A stretch of DNA of 64,000 nt from Methylocystis sp. B8 (GTDB taxonomy: Bacteria > Pseudomonadota > Alphaproteobacteria > Rhizobiales > Beijerinckiaceae): the NCBI RefSeq assembly GCF_005771425.1, contig NZ_VBTZ01000007.1:119941-183940 (forward strand). The letters are read 5' to 3'. Below are positions 10,001 to 18,570 of this stretch, one piece after another. Position numbers and translations under genes: made by a program. Position 1 is the first letter of the stretch. Every line of letters begins with the position of its first letter. Below the pieces are notes generated by a model. It did not search any database. It saw only the letters and a list, made by a program, of their open reading frames with translations, and was not told the DNA's origin.

Positions 10001-10652
10001 GCGCGGGGCCCGGATTTGGCGCCCCGCCCAGCGTCACATTGGCGAAGAGCCGCGTTTCGCCTGTTACGCCATCGATTCGCCAGATCGAGCCGGGGCCGCC
10101 CTGAAGCGTTGAGGGGCCAAACAGTCCCGGCATGAAGCTCGCGTTTGGCGCGCCCTGCTTCGCGCGAACCGGCGCGCCCTCGCCGCCGGCGTTCGCCACG
10201 ACGATCGGCAGCCCGTAGGCGGAGGTCGAAGCGGCGTAAATGTTCGGCGGCGACGCATTGTCCAAAGCGACCGCGAACACCTGGCCAATCCGGCCGGCGG
10301 TTAGGGTGAAAGGCTTCGGAGCCTGCAGAAGCTGAGTCCGCGGCGGCGCTAGGGGTCCCTGAAGATCGATTACGCGTAGCGCCGGCCCGTTAAGATCGAT
10401 AAAAGTTTGGTCGGCTGGATTGGCCTGCGGCGCGATGAGCCTGGGCGGCTGCGCGCCGGAAAACCCCGTCACCACAGCATTGCCATCAGCGAGAACGCCG
10501 TTTGACGGCGCTTGTTGCGCGTAGGATGGACCGTGACTTGCGACGAGCGCAATGATCGCCGCCGCAGCAAATCCACGCCATCTCGGCCAATGCGACCGAA
10601 CTGCAGCAATTACTCGCAGAACGTTGAAGAAAAACTGCTGCGCATGGATCAT
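7044..10652 (-). CDS. Large secreted modular cysteine-rich repeat protein
   Basis: About 1202 residues from the ATG at 10652; the frame is open to 10739, with another ATG at 10712. A signal peptide with a long basic n-region ends at SYA-QQ. Domains in order: residues about 30-510, a propeller-like region with blades such as NLFVADRGTGMIHRLD; about 515-575, a Pro-Gly-Ala low-complexity linker; about 580-780, CPPGSH/CCPVGQ-type cysteine modules; about 800-900, a beta-sandwich-like stretch (GREHFGRGSLTQRITLPSGS); then more cysteine modules and a C-terminal array of about seven 21-residue repeats (CPPGTIGKWQPNC core). The low-complexity linker and Cys repeats suggest a surface or matrix protein. 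I do not recognise a named family; it is monocistronic. Confidence 0.8.
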   Translation of the reverse strand: MIHAQQFFFNVLRVIAAVRSHWPRWRGFAAAAIIALVASHGPSYAQQAPSNGVLADGNAVVTGFSGAQPPRLIAPQANPADQTFIDLNGPALRVIDLQGPLAPPRTQLLQAPKPFTLTAGRIGQVFAVALDNASPPNIYAASTSAYGLPIVVANAGGEGAPVRAKQGAPNASFMPGLFGPSTLQGGPGSIWRIDGVTGETRLFANVTLGGAPNPGPALGGLAFDAASSNLFVADRGTGMIHRLDMTGAERSHYDHGAQGRPSAGLPAAPFNPANRLDIASAQFHTDDPATWGYAPPERRIFGLAVHAGRLYYAVAERLQIWSVAIMPDGTFAADARIEVTVAPGAGATEISKIAFDDQGRMLLAERAAPTGAYDFGALAQPGIGRVLRYAPTASVEAGAAWQAAPDEYAIGFFGEMKNGDGGVALGYSYDPAGKLNRASCGGFLWSTGEQLRVSADSGLAARLAQGGPVSVNGLQGNGADLVRPANAPPLASYFVDYDDRFDDPNARGGLGDIAIRRNCAPPSGPPGAPPPEPAPGPAPGPGPGPAPGPAPAPGPGPGFGGEEGGLPPWIDEGGPGPWWDDGPPPPPPICPPGSHLATNALQCCPVGQIPGFGGVCQPICPNGAAGLECWHGFQPGHGPGPGGPGICWNGAAPTKIPGCAPNTLACNKCPKSPLKKCPTGFNLITAPPGVPTAAWLWSNATCVATPAQAACSAGTTFCAAWGTCAAGGQIGLDGLCHAAMCPGGQTAYPVNKCCLNGAAPNALGQCPGIPAPPVWFLDYLATGTGPCIPPNCSYYEFTVTGREHFGRGSLTQRITLPSGSDFPEARVTRAPKYCAASRWSCSKEGDVFTCGVEDCGLAPGDEVVVRLEGKVAPNLTEPPPAPIEKTACGVLEWREMTGRSPASAIEQSGGEARKAPTPQREAQQETGGGVVTPTKQACWTIRIAGKTPTAPVCPPNYASTADGQCCLSSQITTGGACCPAGQQPDAQKSTCVGVCTGGRVWNGAACACPPGTTERRGKCVGKITPALPEPHVPPVIERQPCPPGTIGKWQPNCQPIVVRQPCPPGTIGKWQPNCRPIVVRQPCPPGTIGKWQPNCRPIVVRQPCPPGTIGKWQPNCRPIIVRQPCPPGTIGKWQPNCRPIVVRQPCPPGTIGRWQPNCRPIIRQQCPLGTVGTPPNCRPILRRPTPGLQTPGWPAQRSLTPR
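7135..7545. repeat. 63-bp tandem coding repeats (21-residue CPPGTIGKWQPNC units)
   Basis: Within the 3' end of the large cysteine-rich gene, a 63-base unit is repeated about six times with near identity, plus one degenerate terminal unit. On the plus strand the unit is recognisable by the recurring GCCATTTGCCGATCGT at a period of 63 (near 7255, 7318, 7381, 7444 and 7507). Each unit encodes two cysteines spaced 12 apart. The high DNA identity implies recent expansion or homogenisation. The period equals a whole number of codons, so copy-number change keeps the frame. Confidence 0.9.
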
Positions 10653-10828
10653 AACGGCGCTTTCAAATTGTTCGGCCGATATCCCCGGTCCGTCCTGAAT
10701 ATCAAAGCTCATTCTGCGCTGATGCGGCCCGCCGAACAAGCCCGAGCTTTAATACGCAGGAGAACGCCAGTGAGGACATCCTTGAAAACCGTCACACATT
10801 CGTCTTACGAGCGCGCCATCTGCGCGCC

Positions 10829-11572
10829 ATGCCCTATCTGCGCGCGCTCGCCTTCGCCTTCACGCTGACGGGCGCTTTCGTCTTTCTCGTCCCGCTACAG
10901 GCGCTGGCGCGCCGGCGCGGCTGGCCGATTCAGCACGTTATCCAGACGCGCTTCTGCCGCGCGGTCTGCGCGGTCCTCGGCATTCAGGTCGACGCGCGCG
11001 GCGCCCTGCCTTCGCCTGCGCCGCGCTTTGTCGTCGCCAATCATGTGTCCTGGACCGACATTATTGCGCTCGCGAGCCTCTACCCTTTCGTCTTCCTGGC
11101 GAAGAGCGAAGTCGCAAGCTGGCCAGCGCTCGGTCTGCTTGCGCGGCTCCAAGGCACCGTCTTCGTCGAGCGGGGTTCGAGGCAGGACGTCGCGCGGGTG
11201 AATGACGCGCTCGCCGATGTGCTGCGCGCGGGCGGCGATCTCGTCGTCTTTCCCGAAGGCACGTCGAGCGACGGCGCCGAGGTTCTGCCGTTTCGCTCGG
11301 CGCATTTCGCGCCGCTGGAAGCGATGGCTGCGCGGGGCGAAGCGCCGACGCTTGCGCCCGTGGCGATCGCCTACTCCGACGGCGCGCGTAAGATCGATGT
11401 CGGCTGGTATGGCGACATGACATTCTTGCCGCATCTATGGAGTCTCATGAAGCGCGGCCGCTCACAGTGCCACGTCGCGTTTGGCCCGCCAATTGAGACG
11501 ACCGGCAAGGATCGCAAGACGCTCGCGACCGAGACGCGCGCGTGTGTGCAGAAGTTGCTGGCGTCGCTTTAG
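10829..11572 (+). CDS. olsA: Lysophospholipid/ornithine-lipid O-acyltransferase (PlsC family)
   Basis: The 247-residue membrane-associated acyltransferase has an N-terminal hydrophobic segment (LAFAFTLTGAFVFLVPL), the catalytic NHVSWTDI (HX4D) box near residue 72 and the FPEGTSSDG substrate box near 145. PlsC-family enzymes acylate lyso-phosphatidate; the OlsA branch acylates lyso-ornithine lipid. The convergent olsB-like gene 350 bases away favours OlsA. The sequence alone does not separate OlsA from a general PlsC, so the symbol is an inference. The ATG has no strong ribosome site. Confidence 0.75.
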   Translation: MPYLRALAFAFTLTGAFVFLVPLQALARRRGWPIQHVIQTRFCRAVCAVLGIQVDARGALPSPAPRFVVANHVSWTDIIALASLYPFVFLAKSEVASWPALGLLARLQGTVFVERGSRQDVARVNDALADVLRAGGDLVVFPEGTSSDGAEVLPFRSAHFAPLEAMAARGEAPTLAPVAIAYSDGARKIDVGWYGDMTFLPHLWSLMKRGRSQCHVAFGPPIETTGKDRKTLATETRACVQKLLASL

Positions 11573-11589
11573 GGCAACCGGAAAGCATC

Positions 11590-11702
11590 GCAGTCCTCGT
11601 CCTTCGAGACGCCGCTTCGATCTCGGGCTTGCCCGAGATCGCATCTAATGCGCAAGTCGGGTAAACCGCGACTTACGGGCGGCTCCTCAGGATGAGGACT
11701 GC
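11590..11702. repeat. Palindromic repeat, family 2 (copy A, long form)
   Basis: The outer arms are GCAGTCCTCGTCCTTCGAG at the left and an inverted counterpart ending GGATGAGGACTGC at the right. Inside are further inverted pairs, including TCTCGGGCTTGCCCGAGA and a GCAAGTCGGG/GACTTACGG pair. The same composite structure recurs at 29541-29646, so this looks like a mobile non-coding mosaic element. Confidence 0.8.
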
Positions 11703-11740
11703 TTGTGGCGGTTCAAGCGAAATCAATTTGCGCAACCCAA

Positions 11741-11793
11741 GGCTCCTCATCCTGAGGAGCGTGCACAGCACGCGTCTCGAAGGACGAGGAGCC
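11741..11793. repeat. Palindromic repeat, family 2 (copy B, short form)
   Basis: GGCTCCTCATCCTGAGGAGC is followed by GTGCACAGCACGC and then GTCTCGAAGGACGAGGAGCC. This is the short form of the family-2 element, inverted relative to copy A. Similar short copies lie at 13575-13627 and 29675-29720. Confidence 0.85.
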
Positions 11794-11803
11794 GTTTCGA
11801 TTT

Positions 11804-11911
11804 GCGGCTGTCACTCCCGACAGGCTGAAGGCCTGATCGGGAATTCGGAGTTGCGACCCCAATCTCTTGCGTTCGCGCTGGATTCCCGATCGCGCTGTGC
11901 GCATCGGGAAT
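11804..11911. repeat. Palindromic repeat, family 3
   Basis: The element contains two hairpins, TCCCGACAGGCTGAAGG paired with CCTGATCGGGA, and ATTCCCGATCGCGCTG paired with GCGCATCGGGAAT, separated by about 40 bases. Outer ends (GTCACTCCCGA and TCGGGAATGAC) are complementary. It abuts the olsB stop codon and may act as its transcription end. Confidence 0.7.
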
Positions 11912-11921
11912 GACAGAAGCG

Positions 11922-12830
11922 CTACGCCGCGCGGCGATGGGACGCGCCGCCGAAGAATTCCAGATAGCGCGCGTCAATTTCTGCGACGGGCATCACCACA
12001 AAGACATCGGTCGTGTTGAATTTGCGGTCGACGACGGCGCCGTCGCCGAAACGCGCGCCGAGCCGCAAATAGCCCTTGATCAGCGGCGAGAGCGCGTCGC
12101 GCGCCTTGCGCGGGTCGAAGGCGTCGCGCGCGAGCATACGCATCGGCGTATGCAGTTCTTCTCGCGCGCTGACGCGCCACTCTTCCTCCGCGGGCGCGTA
12201 ATGCGCGAGATAGCTCAACGCCTGCGCATGGGCGAGCGGATTGGCGCCGTGCAAGCTTGCGCAGCCGAACATCACGTCGATGTCATGCGCCCGCACATAG
12301 GCGAGAAGCCCGCGCCACAGAAGTTCGATCGTGCGCTTGCTGCGATAGGGGGCGAGCACGCAGGAGCGCCCGAGCTCCAGCGCGCGCATGCCAACATGGC
12401 GCGCGAGGAGCGGAGCGACGTCATATTCGCTTTCGGAATAGAAGCCGCCGGCCTTCCGCGCCATGTCGTCGCGCATCAGCCGATAGGCGCCGACGATTTT
12501 TGGCCTGATCTTGCCGAGGCGGGTCTGCGCCGCGTGATCAATAACGATGAGATGATCGCAGAATTTATCGAACCGGTCAGCGTCGCGGCGGGTGAAGGCC
12601 GTGCGGGCGTCGGGAATGGCGCCGCCTTCTTTGTAAAAGACCTGGTAGCGCAGGCGCTGAGCCTTGCGCACTTCCCTCTTGCCGCGCGCGAGACGCACTT
12701 CGAGCGCACCCAAACGGCCAAGCGCATCGCTGAGCGCTTTTTTAGTCTCTTTCGGCCTTTTCGAAGCAGTTTGCGGAAAATTGACGAGGGCGAAGATCGA
12801 CTGACCGAAGTCCGCGTTAACCGTCCACAT
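11922..12830 (-). CDS. olsB: L-ornithine N(alpha)-acyltransferase (GNAT family)
   Basis: OlsB transfers a 3-hydroxyacyl group from ACP to ornithine, the first step of ornithine-lipid synthesis. The 302-residue protein shows the hallmarks: EVRKAQRLRYQVFYKEGGA near residue 55, FDKFCDHLIVID, then VGAYRLM, ESEYDVAPLL, ELGRSCVLAPYRSKRTIELLW and GCASLHGANP. Length and order match OlsB. It converges with the olsA-like gene, so the pair supplies a phosphate-free membrane lipid. The start is the ATG at 12830 with GGAG 8-11 bases upstream. Confidence 0.9.
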   Translation of the reverse strand: MWTVNADFGQSIFALVNFPQTASKRPKETKKALSDALGRLGALEVRLARGKREVRKAQRLRYQVFYKEGGAIPDARTAFTRRDADRFDKFCDHLIVIDHAAQTRLGKIRPKIVGAYRLMRDDMARKAGGFYSESEYDVAPLLARHVGMRALELGRSCVLAPYRSKRTIELLWRGLLAYVRAHDIDVMFGCASLHGANPLAHAQALSYLAHYAPAEEEWRVSAREELHTPMRMLARDAFDPRKARDALSPLIKGYLRLGARFGDGAVVDRKFNTTDVFVVMPVAEIDARYLEFFGGASHRRAA

Positions 12831-12966
12831 GTGCGAGTCGCTCCGCTACGATCCATCTGATTGAAGATCACGGTGAGGCGAAGCTTTTGTGACGCGACGA
12901 TTGCTGCTGCGCCGCTCGAGTTGCGGATCTGGCGCATGTAAGCGCATGTACAAGGCGAGAAAACCA

Positions 12967-13539
12967 ATGAGAGCGACCATGATGAAAAGATTGCGGCGCG
13001 CCGGCGCGGCGATCTGTCTCGCCGCAACGCAAGCGCGCGCTGAGACGCCGCTCGCCGGCTGCTACGAACGAATCTATGACGAAGCGCATCTTGGCGCGCA
13101 TCGCCATCAGATCGTGCGCCATGTGCGACTGAAGATTGCGCCAACTTCGGTGTCGCCGTCGGAAAGCGGCGCAAAGCCGCCCATCGCCGACGCGCTCCTG
13201 CAGATATGGACGGGAGAACAGAAGAAGAGCTTTGACTCGCTTGGCGCCTGCTGGTCCGAGGCCGACGGCCTCGTCTGCAACGGCTCCGATTCAGCCGCCG
13301 AGACGCGTGTCTGCAAGACGAAGACGCCAGGCGTTCGCGATTGCCGGATCGACGACGCGCATTCGGGTCGCTTTCGCATCGCGCCGCGTCCAGGCGGAGC
13401 GTTGGTCGTTATCGTGCTGGAGACGTTGGAGCTGCCGCAGACGGGCTCAGACGTGGGGCCGTTTCTTTATCTGAGCCCGAGCGATGCGCAGAACCGCGAT
13501 TTTCTGCTGAAAGCCGCGCCTGAAAAGGCTTGCAAATAG
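12967..13539 (+). CDS. Exported hypothetical protein
   Basis: About 190 residues from the ATG at 12967, chosen because AAGGCGAG lies about 7 bases upstream and a signal peptide then starts at once (MKRLRRAGAAICLAATQARAE). The mature part has six or more cysteines (GCYERIYDEAH, GACWSEADGLVCNGSD, RVCKTK, RDCRID) and no family I recognise. A periplasmic, disulphide-stabilised protein is likely. It is divergent from olsB and followed by a palindromic repeat that may end its transcript. Confidence 0.65.
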   Translation: MRATMMKRLRRAGAAICLAATQARAETPLAGCYERIYDEAHLGAHRHQIVRHVRLKIAPTSVSPSESGAKPPIADALLQIWTGEQKKSFDSLGACWSEADGLVCNGSDSAAETRVCKTKTPGVRDCRIDDAHSGRFRIAPRPGGALVVIVLETLELPQTGSDVGPFLYLSPSDAQNRDFLLKAAPEKACK

Positions 13540-13574
13540 TTTCCGCGCCGCAGGACAATCAATCAGCGTAATCC

Positions 13575-13627
13575 GGCCCCTCATCCTGAGGAGGCCTCGA
13601 AGAGGCCGTCTCGAAGGGTGAGGGGCC
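13575..13627. repeat. Palindromic repeat, family 2 (copy C)
   Basis: GGCCCCTCATCCTGAGGAGG is followed by a short inner hairpin (CCTCGAAGAGG) and then GTCTCGAAGGGTGAGGGGCC. The outer arms pair over about ten bases. It sits between the exported hypothetical gene and the nrdJ promoter region. Confidence 0.85.
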
Positions 13628-13719
13628 GGCGCGCCGCCACTAACGAACGCTAAAAGTCCGGCTTGCCGAATCTCGCGAGATGACGGACCCTCCTTAGGGC
13701 CCGGCTGGAATTTTCGCCT

Positions 13720-13740
13720 TTATCCACTAAATTATCCACA
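13720..13740 (+). promoter_or_regulatory. Two tandem DnaA-box-like sites upstream of the nrdJ operon
   Basis: TTATCCACT (13720-13728) and TTATCCACA (13732-13740) lie in the same orientation with 3 bases between. The second equals the strict DnaA consensus and the first differs at the last base. They are about 80 bases upstream of the first open frame of the nrdJ operon, in a locally AT-rich stretch that probably holds the promoter. DnaA is known to control ribonucleotide reductase genes in several bacteria; regulation here is an inference. Confidence 0.6.
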
Positions 13741-13817
13741 TATTGTCGTTCTATTAATTTTTGACCACTACATCTTGACGCCGTCGGAAGACTCGCGCAG
13801 TCTGGAGGCATCACGGA

Positions 13818-14054
13818 ATGACGACGCGGCGAACCTTCCCAAGGGAGTTTGGCCGTCCCCGGCGCCAGCCGGACGTGAGCGTCACTTTGCGTGAAGGCAA
13901 TTTTCGTTTCGGAGCGTCCTTCAGCCGCGGAAAGGCTTTCCGTGTGACCGGGGCGCGTGTCTTTCGAGTTCCGGATTTGGCAAGAATTGCGTCGCGGGCC
14001 GGCGAACGGCTGCGCGCGGGCGGACGCCTGCGCTTTGAGGGGATGGAACGATGA
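13818..14054 (+). CDS. Small basic protein coupled to nrdJ
   Basis: A 78-residue basic, arginine-rich protein with no recognised family. It has a strong ribosome site (GGAGG about 10 bases before the ATG) and its TGA stop overlaps the nrdJ start codon (ATGA), so the two are translationally coupled. It contains a pattern of alternating strands ([19 protein letters not shown]) and no cysteines or membrane segment. The coupling argues that it is real and connected to ribonucleotide reductase expression or function, but nothing in it identifies a role. Confidence 0.55.
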   Translation: MTTRRTFPREFGRPRRQPDVSVTLREGNFRFGASFSRGKAFRVTGARVFRVPDLARIASRAGERLRAGGRLRFEGMER

Positions 14055-17000
14055 AAATTGAGCGGCGCTACACCAAGGCGGGCGAATCTCCTTATGCGAA
14101 CGTTCCGTTCCGCACGACGAAGAGCGAGATCCGCAATCCCGATGGCTCCATCGTCTTCTCCCTCGACAATATCGAAGTCCCCAATCAGTGGAGCCAGGTC
14201 GCGGCCGACGTTCTGGCGCAGAAATATTTCCGTAGGGCCGGCGTGCCGGCGCGCCTGAAGCGCGTCGAGGAGAACGCCGTTCCCTCCTTCCTGTGGCGCT
14301 CCGTCGCCGATACGGAGGCGCTCGCAGAACTGCCCAAGGACCAGCGCAATGGCTCCGAGACCTCCGCCAAGCAGGTCTTCGACCGTCTCGCCGGCGCCTG
14401 GACCTATTGGGGCTGGAAGGGCGGCTATTTCGACACGGAGGAAGACGCCCAGGCTTTCAGCGACGAGCTTCGCTACATGCTCGCCATGCAAATGGCGGCG
14501 CCGAATTCCCCGCAATGGTTCAACACCGGCCTGCACTGGGCTTACGGCGTCGACGGGCCGAGCCAGGGCCATTTCTACGTCGACTACGCCAACGGCAAGA
14601 TGGTGAAGTCGAAATCGGCTTATGAGCATCCGCAGCCGCACGCCTGCTTCATCCAGTCGATCGCCGACGATCTCGTCAATGACGGCGGCATCATGGACCT
14701 CTGGGTGCGCGAGGCGCGGCTCTTCAAATATGGCTCGGGCACCGGCACCAATTTCTCGAAGCTGCGCGGCGAGAAGGAAAAGCTTTCGGGCGGCGGCTCT
14801 TCATCGGGCCTCATGTCCTTCCTCAAGATTGGCGACCGCGCGGCGGGCGCGATCAAATCCGGCGGCACGACGCGGCGCGCGGCGAAAATGGTCGTCGTCG
14901 ACATCGATCATCCCGACGTCGAGCAATTCATCGACTGGAAGGTGAAGGAGGAGGAGAAGGTCGCATCGCTCGTCACGGGCTCCAAGATCGTCAAGAAGCA
15001 TTTGAAGGCGATCATGCGCGCCTGCGTGAACTGCGAGGGCCCCGGCGACGACTGCTTTAACCCAGAGATCAATCCGGCGCTGAAACGCGAGATCAAGCTC
15101 GCGCGCCGCAACGAAGTGCCGGACAATTACATCAAGCGCGTCATTCAGTTCGCCAAGCAAGGCTACAAGGACATCCAGTTCGACACCTATGACACGGACT
15201 GGGACAGCGAAGCCTATCTCACCGTCTCAGGCCAGAACTCCAACAACTCCGTGCGCGTGACGGACGAGTTCTTGCAAGCGGTGGAGAAGGACGGCGACTG
15301 GACTCTCATCAAGCGCCTCGATGGCAAACCGGCGAAGACGCTGAAAGCGCGCGACCTGTGGGAGAAGATCGGCTACGCGGCCTGGGCTTCCGCCGATCCG
15401 GGCATCCAATTTCACACGACGATCAACGACTGGCACACTTGCCCGGCGGGCGGCCCTATTCGGGCGTCGAATCCGTGTTCGGAATATATGTTCCTCGACG
15501 ACACGGCCTGTAACCTCGCCTCGCTCAATCTGCTGCAGTTCCGCGACCTCGAGACCAAGCGCATCGACGTCGACTCATACGAGCACGCCGTGCGGCTGTG
15601 GACCATCGTGCTCGAAATCTCGGTGCTGATGGCGCAATTCCCGTCGAAGGAGATCGCGCAGCTTTCCTACGACTACCGCACGCTCGGCCTCGGCTTCGCT
15701 AATGTCGGCGGCCTCTTGATGTCGTCCGGCGTCGCCTATGACAGCGAGGCGGGCCGCGCCATCGCCGGCGCGCTTTCGGCGATCATGACCGGCGTCTGCT
15801 ATGCGACCTCCGCCGAAATGGCCAAGGAGCGCGGACCCTTCGTGCGCTTCATGGAAAATCGCGAAGCGATGCTGCGGGTCATCCGCAATCATCGCCGCGC
15901 CGCGCATGGCGAACGCGTTGGCTATGAGCAGCTCGCGATTGCGCCGGTGCCGCTCGACAAGACCGCGTGCCCCGATCAGACATTGATCGAGCGCGCCGGC
16001 GCCGCTTGGGACAGAGCGCTCGCGCAAGGCGAGCTCTATGGCTATCGCAATGCGCAGGTCACTGTCGTCGCGCCAACCGGCACCATCGGCCTCGTGATGG
16101 ATTGCGATACGACCGGCATCGAGCCCGATTTCGCGCTCGTTAAGTTCAAGAAGCTTGCGGGCGGCGGCTATCTCAAGATCGTCAACCGCGCCGTGCCAGA
16201 GGGACTGCGCGCGCTCGGCTATCGCGAAAGCGAGATCGCCGAGATCGAGGCCTATGCCGTCGGCCACGCCACCCTCTCCAATGCGCCGGCGATCAACACC
16301 GCGAGCCTGCGCGCGCGCGGCTTCACCGACGAAAAGATCGCAGCGGTAGAAGCGGCGCTGCCGTCCGCCTTCGACATCAAATTCGTCTTCAACAAATGGA
16401 CGCTTGGGCCCGACTTCCTCACCGACACGCTGAAAGTTCCGGCGGCGTCGCTCGACGACAAGAATTTCGATCTTCTGACTCATCTCGGCTTCGCCAAGTC
16501 CGAGATCGAAGCGGCGAATATTCATGTCTGCGGCGCGATGACTCTCGAGGGAGCGCCCTATCTGAATCGCGAGCACTATCCGGTGTTCGACTGCGCCAAT
16601 CCCTGCGGGCGCACCGGCAAGCGCTATCTTACGGTCGAGTCGCATATTCGCATGATGGCGGCGGCGCAGCCCTTCATCTCGGGCGCGATCAGCAAGACCA
16701 TCAATATGCCGAATGACGCGTCGATCGAGGATTGCGAACAGGCCTATCTGCTTTCATGGCGCCTCGCGCTCAAGGCTAATGCGCTCTACCGCGACGGCTC
16801 CAAGCTCTCGCAGCCGCTCTCGGCGCAGCTCATCGCCGGCGACGACGACATCGACGCGATGGACGCCGTCGAGGAAGTCGTAACCGCCAACATGCCGGCG
16901 CGGGCCGCGACGATCGCCGAACGCGTCGTCGAGCGCGTCGTGCATCAGTTGATCCGCGAGCGCGAGAAGCTGCCGGATCGCCGCAAGGGCTATACGCAGA

Positions 17001-17692
17001 AGGCGGCGGTCGGCGGCCACAAGGTCTATCTGCGCACCGGCGAATATGCCGACGGGCGCCTGGGCGAAATCTTCATCGACATGCACAAGGAAGGCGCGGC
17101 CTTCCGTTCGTTGATGAATAATTTCGCCATCGCGATTTCGCTCGGCCTGCAATATGGCGTGCCGCTCGAAGAATATGTCGACGCCTTCACCTTCACCCGC
17201 TTCGAGCCCGCGGGTCCGGTGCAGGGCAATGACGCGATCAAGAACGCGACGTCGATCCTCGACTATGTGTTCCGCGAGCTTGCCGTCTCCTATCTCGGCC
17301 GCAACGATCTTGCGCATGTGTCGCCGGACGACATCGGTCATGACGTGCTCGGAAAGGGCCAGCATGAAGGCAAGGCGCCCGAGACGAATTCCGTCGTCTC
17401 GCGCGGCCTCTTACGCTCCAAGACCGACAGGCTGATGGTGGTGCAAGGCGGCGGCGCGGTCGCTTTGAAGGCGGAGCCAACGCCGGAGGCCGTGCGCGAG
17501 GCGGAGGCGCTGTCGTCGCTCGGCTGGACCGAGCCGACGAAGACGGTCACTGGCGTCGCCGAGAAACGCGCCGAAGCGCGCATGAAGGGCTATGTCGGCG
17601 AAGCCTGCCCCGAATGCGCCAATTTCACGCTGGTGCGCAACGGCACTTGTTTGAAGTGCGAGACGTGTGGCGCCACGACGGGGTGTAGTTGA
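14051..17692 (+). CDS. nrdJ: Adenosylcobalamin-dependent (class II) ribonucleotide reductase
   Basis: The 1213-residue enzyme reduces ribonucleotides to deoxyribonucleotides using adenosylcobalamin, so it needs neither oxygen nor an NrdB subunit. The length is typical of the long class II form. Visible marks are the [16 protein letters not shown] segment near residue 225, the active-site loop [17 protein letters not shown] near 475, [19 protein letters not shown] near 675 and a C-terminal Cys-rich tail ([15 protein letters not shown], ending GCS) that carries redox cysteines. It is coupled to the small upstream gene. No cobalamin riboswitch was recognised upstream; two DnaA boxes are present instead. 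Confidence 0.97.
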   Translation: MKIERRYTKAGESPYANVPFRTTKSEIRNPDGSIVFSLDNIEVPNQWSQVAADVLAQKYFRRAGVPARLKRVEENAVPSFLWRSVADTEALAELPKDQRNGSETSAKQVFDRLAGAWTYWGWKGGYFDTEEDAQAFSDELRYMLAMQMAAPNSPQWFNTGLHWAYGVDGPSQGHFYVDYANGKMVKSKSAYEHPQPHACFIQSIADDLVNDGGIMDLWVREARLFKYGSGTGTNFSKLRGEKEKLSGGGSSSGLMSFLKIGDRAAGAIKSGGTTRRAAKMVVVDIDHPDVEQFIDWKVKEEEKVASLVTGSKIVKKHLKAIMRACVNCEGPGDDCFNPEINPALKREIKLARRNEVPDNYIKRVIQFAKQGYKDIQFDTYDTDWDSEAYLTVSGQNSNNSVRVTDEFLQAVEKDGDWTLIKRLDGKPAKTLKARDLWEKIGYAAWASADPGIQFHTTINDWHTCPAGGPIRASNPCSEYMFLDDTACNLASLNLLQFRDLETKRIDVDSYEHAVRLWTIVLEISVLMAQFPSKEIAQLSYDYRTLGLGFANVGGLLMSSGVAYDSEAGRAIAGALSAIMTGVCYATSAEMAKERGPFVRFMENREAMLRVIRNHRRAAHGERVGYEQLAIAPVPLDKTACPDQTLIERAGAAWDRALAQGELYGYRNAQVTVVAPTGTIGLVMDCDTTGIEPDFALVKFKKLAGGGYLKIVNRAVPEGLRALGYRESEIAEIEAYAVGHATLSNAPAINTASLRARGFTDEKIAAVEAALPSAFDIKFVFNKWTLGPDFLTDTLKVPAASLDDKNFDLLTHLGFAKSEIEAANIHVCGAMTLEGAPYLNREHYPVFDCANPCGRTGKRYLTVESHIRMMAAAQPFISGAISKTINMPNDASIEDCEQAYLLSWRLALKANALYRDGSKLSQPLSAQLIAGDDDIDAMDAVEEVVTANMPARAATIAERVVERVVHQLIREREKLPDRRKGYTQKAAVGGHKVYLRTGEYADGRLGEIFIDMHKEGAAFRSLMNNFAIAISLGLQYGVPLEEYVDAFTFTRFEPAGPVQGNDAIKNATSILDYVFRELAVSYLGRNDLAHVSPDDIGHDVLGKGQHEGKAPETNSVVSRGLLRSKTDRLMVVQGGGAVALKAEPTPEAVREAEALSSLGWTEPTKTVTGVAEKRAEARMKGYVGEACPECANFTLVRNGTCLKCETCGATTGCS

Positions 17693-17761
17693 GCGAAGGA
17701 ATGATCTGAGAAACAACGCGCTTGTGGGGAAGGACAAGCAAAATATCAAGGAGTATGGCGT

Positions 17762-18517
17762 ATGCCCCACGACTTCCGTGCGAAACCGCTGTCAGACGAA
17801 CAGGTTTGTCGCTACGCTAAACAGGCGCGTGACGCATTTGGGCAATCTGCCGCAAGCCGGATTGACATAATCGAATGCCTAAAGTCCAAATCGATTTGGA
17901 CCATTAGGGGGGTCAAGCCTCTTCGCTTCTCAGTCGTACCCGATGCCGAGATGGGTGACGACGACGGCAAGACAACTGTTACCTCTGAAGAGGTATCCAT
18001 TCAAATCAAACACAGCGTTTTCGAAGATGCGAAATATGGAGTCGGACGTGCGCGACACACTTGTGCCCATGAGATCGCCCACGGGGTCATGCATGAAAGC
18101 TCAGAAATGCTTCGCGTTGCCACGGGCAACACGAAGCATTTTTGGCTGAAGCCGTATGAATCTGGCGAGCATCAGGCCGGCGTATTTGCGACGGCTTTCC
18201 TCATAAATGATGAAATCGCAGAAAAAGCAGTTAGCGCTTCTGATATTTCGGTTCAAGCCGGGATCAGCATGGAGTCTGCAAAAATCTATTTTTCAAATCT
18301 TGAAAAGAGACGCAATCGAGCCCGGACTGCTGAAAAAATTCAACTTCTCCGTGATGAGTACATGAATGAGCGGCGTGATTTATCCCATTCGCTTCATTAC
18401 CTTGATGAACCATGTACGGTATGCGGTAGCAGGACAGTTTTTCCCGTGGGATCGAAATACATGTGCCAAGAATGCGACACTGTATCGGACCGTTACCAGG
18501 ATGGCGATCCAGGCTAG
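17762..18517 (+). CDS. ImmA/IrrE-type metallopeptidase with C-terminal zinc ribbon
   Basis: The 251-residue protein has an HEXXH zinc-protease motif at 103-107 (AHEIAHGVMH) and a downstream Glu near 136 in EHQAGVFATAFL, the usual IrrE/ImmA arrangement. A second module near the C-terminus has CxxC pairs at 218/221 and 235/238, a zinc ribbon. ImmA proteases cleave phage-type repressors and IrrE controls a stress repressor, but no helix-turn-helix partner is adjacent. The gene is clearly more AT-rich than its neighbours and is bordered by a repeat fragment, so it was probably acquired horizontally. An AAGGAG ribosome site precedes the ATG at 17762. Confidence 0.82.
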   Translation: MPHDFRAKPLSDEQVCRYAKQARDAFGQSAASRIDIIECLKSKSIWTIRGVKPLRFSVVPDAEMGDDDGKTTVTSEEVSIQIKHSVFEDAKYGVGRARHTCAHEIAHGVMHESSEMLRVATGNTKHFWLKPYESGEHQAGVFATAFLINDEIAEKAVSASDISVQAGISMESAKIYFSNLEKRRNRARTAEKIQLLRDEYMNERRDLSHSLHYLDEPCTVCGSRTVFPVGSKYMCQECDTVSDRYQDGDPG

Positions 18518-18570
18518 TAGGGCGCAACAAGGGCCCCTCATCCTGGACCTTGCACGGAAGGCGGTTTTTC

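Larger units (their letters stand above)
11573..11921. other. Gene-free spacer filled with palindromic repeats
   Basis: This 349-base stretch between the convergent olsA and olsB genes holds no gene. It is nearly all repeat: two copies of the CCTCATCCTGAGGAGC / GTCTCGAAGGACGAGG family (11590-11702 and 11741-11793) followed by a third palindromic element of a different family (11804-11911). Confidence 0.8.

Noticed and set aside
12031..12860. Long plus-strand frame opposite olsB (starts 11910)
   Set aside because: It is the complement of a well-supported OlsB gene and lacks protein-like composition.
13630..13817. Cobalamin riboswitch or NrdR box upstream of nrdJ
   Set aside because: I found neither the conserved B12-box core nor a clear paired NrdR box; only the DnaA boxes stood out.
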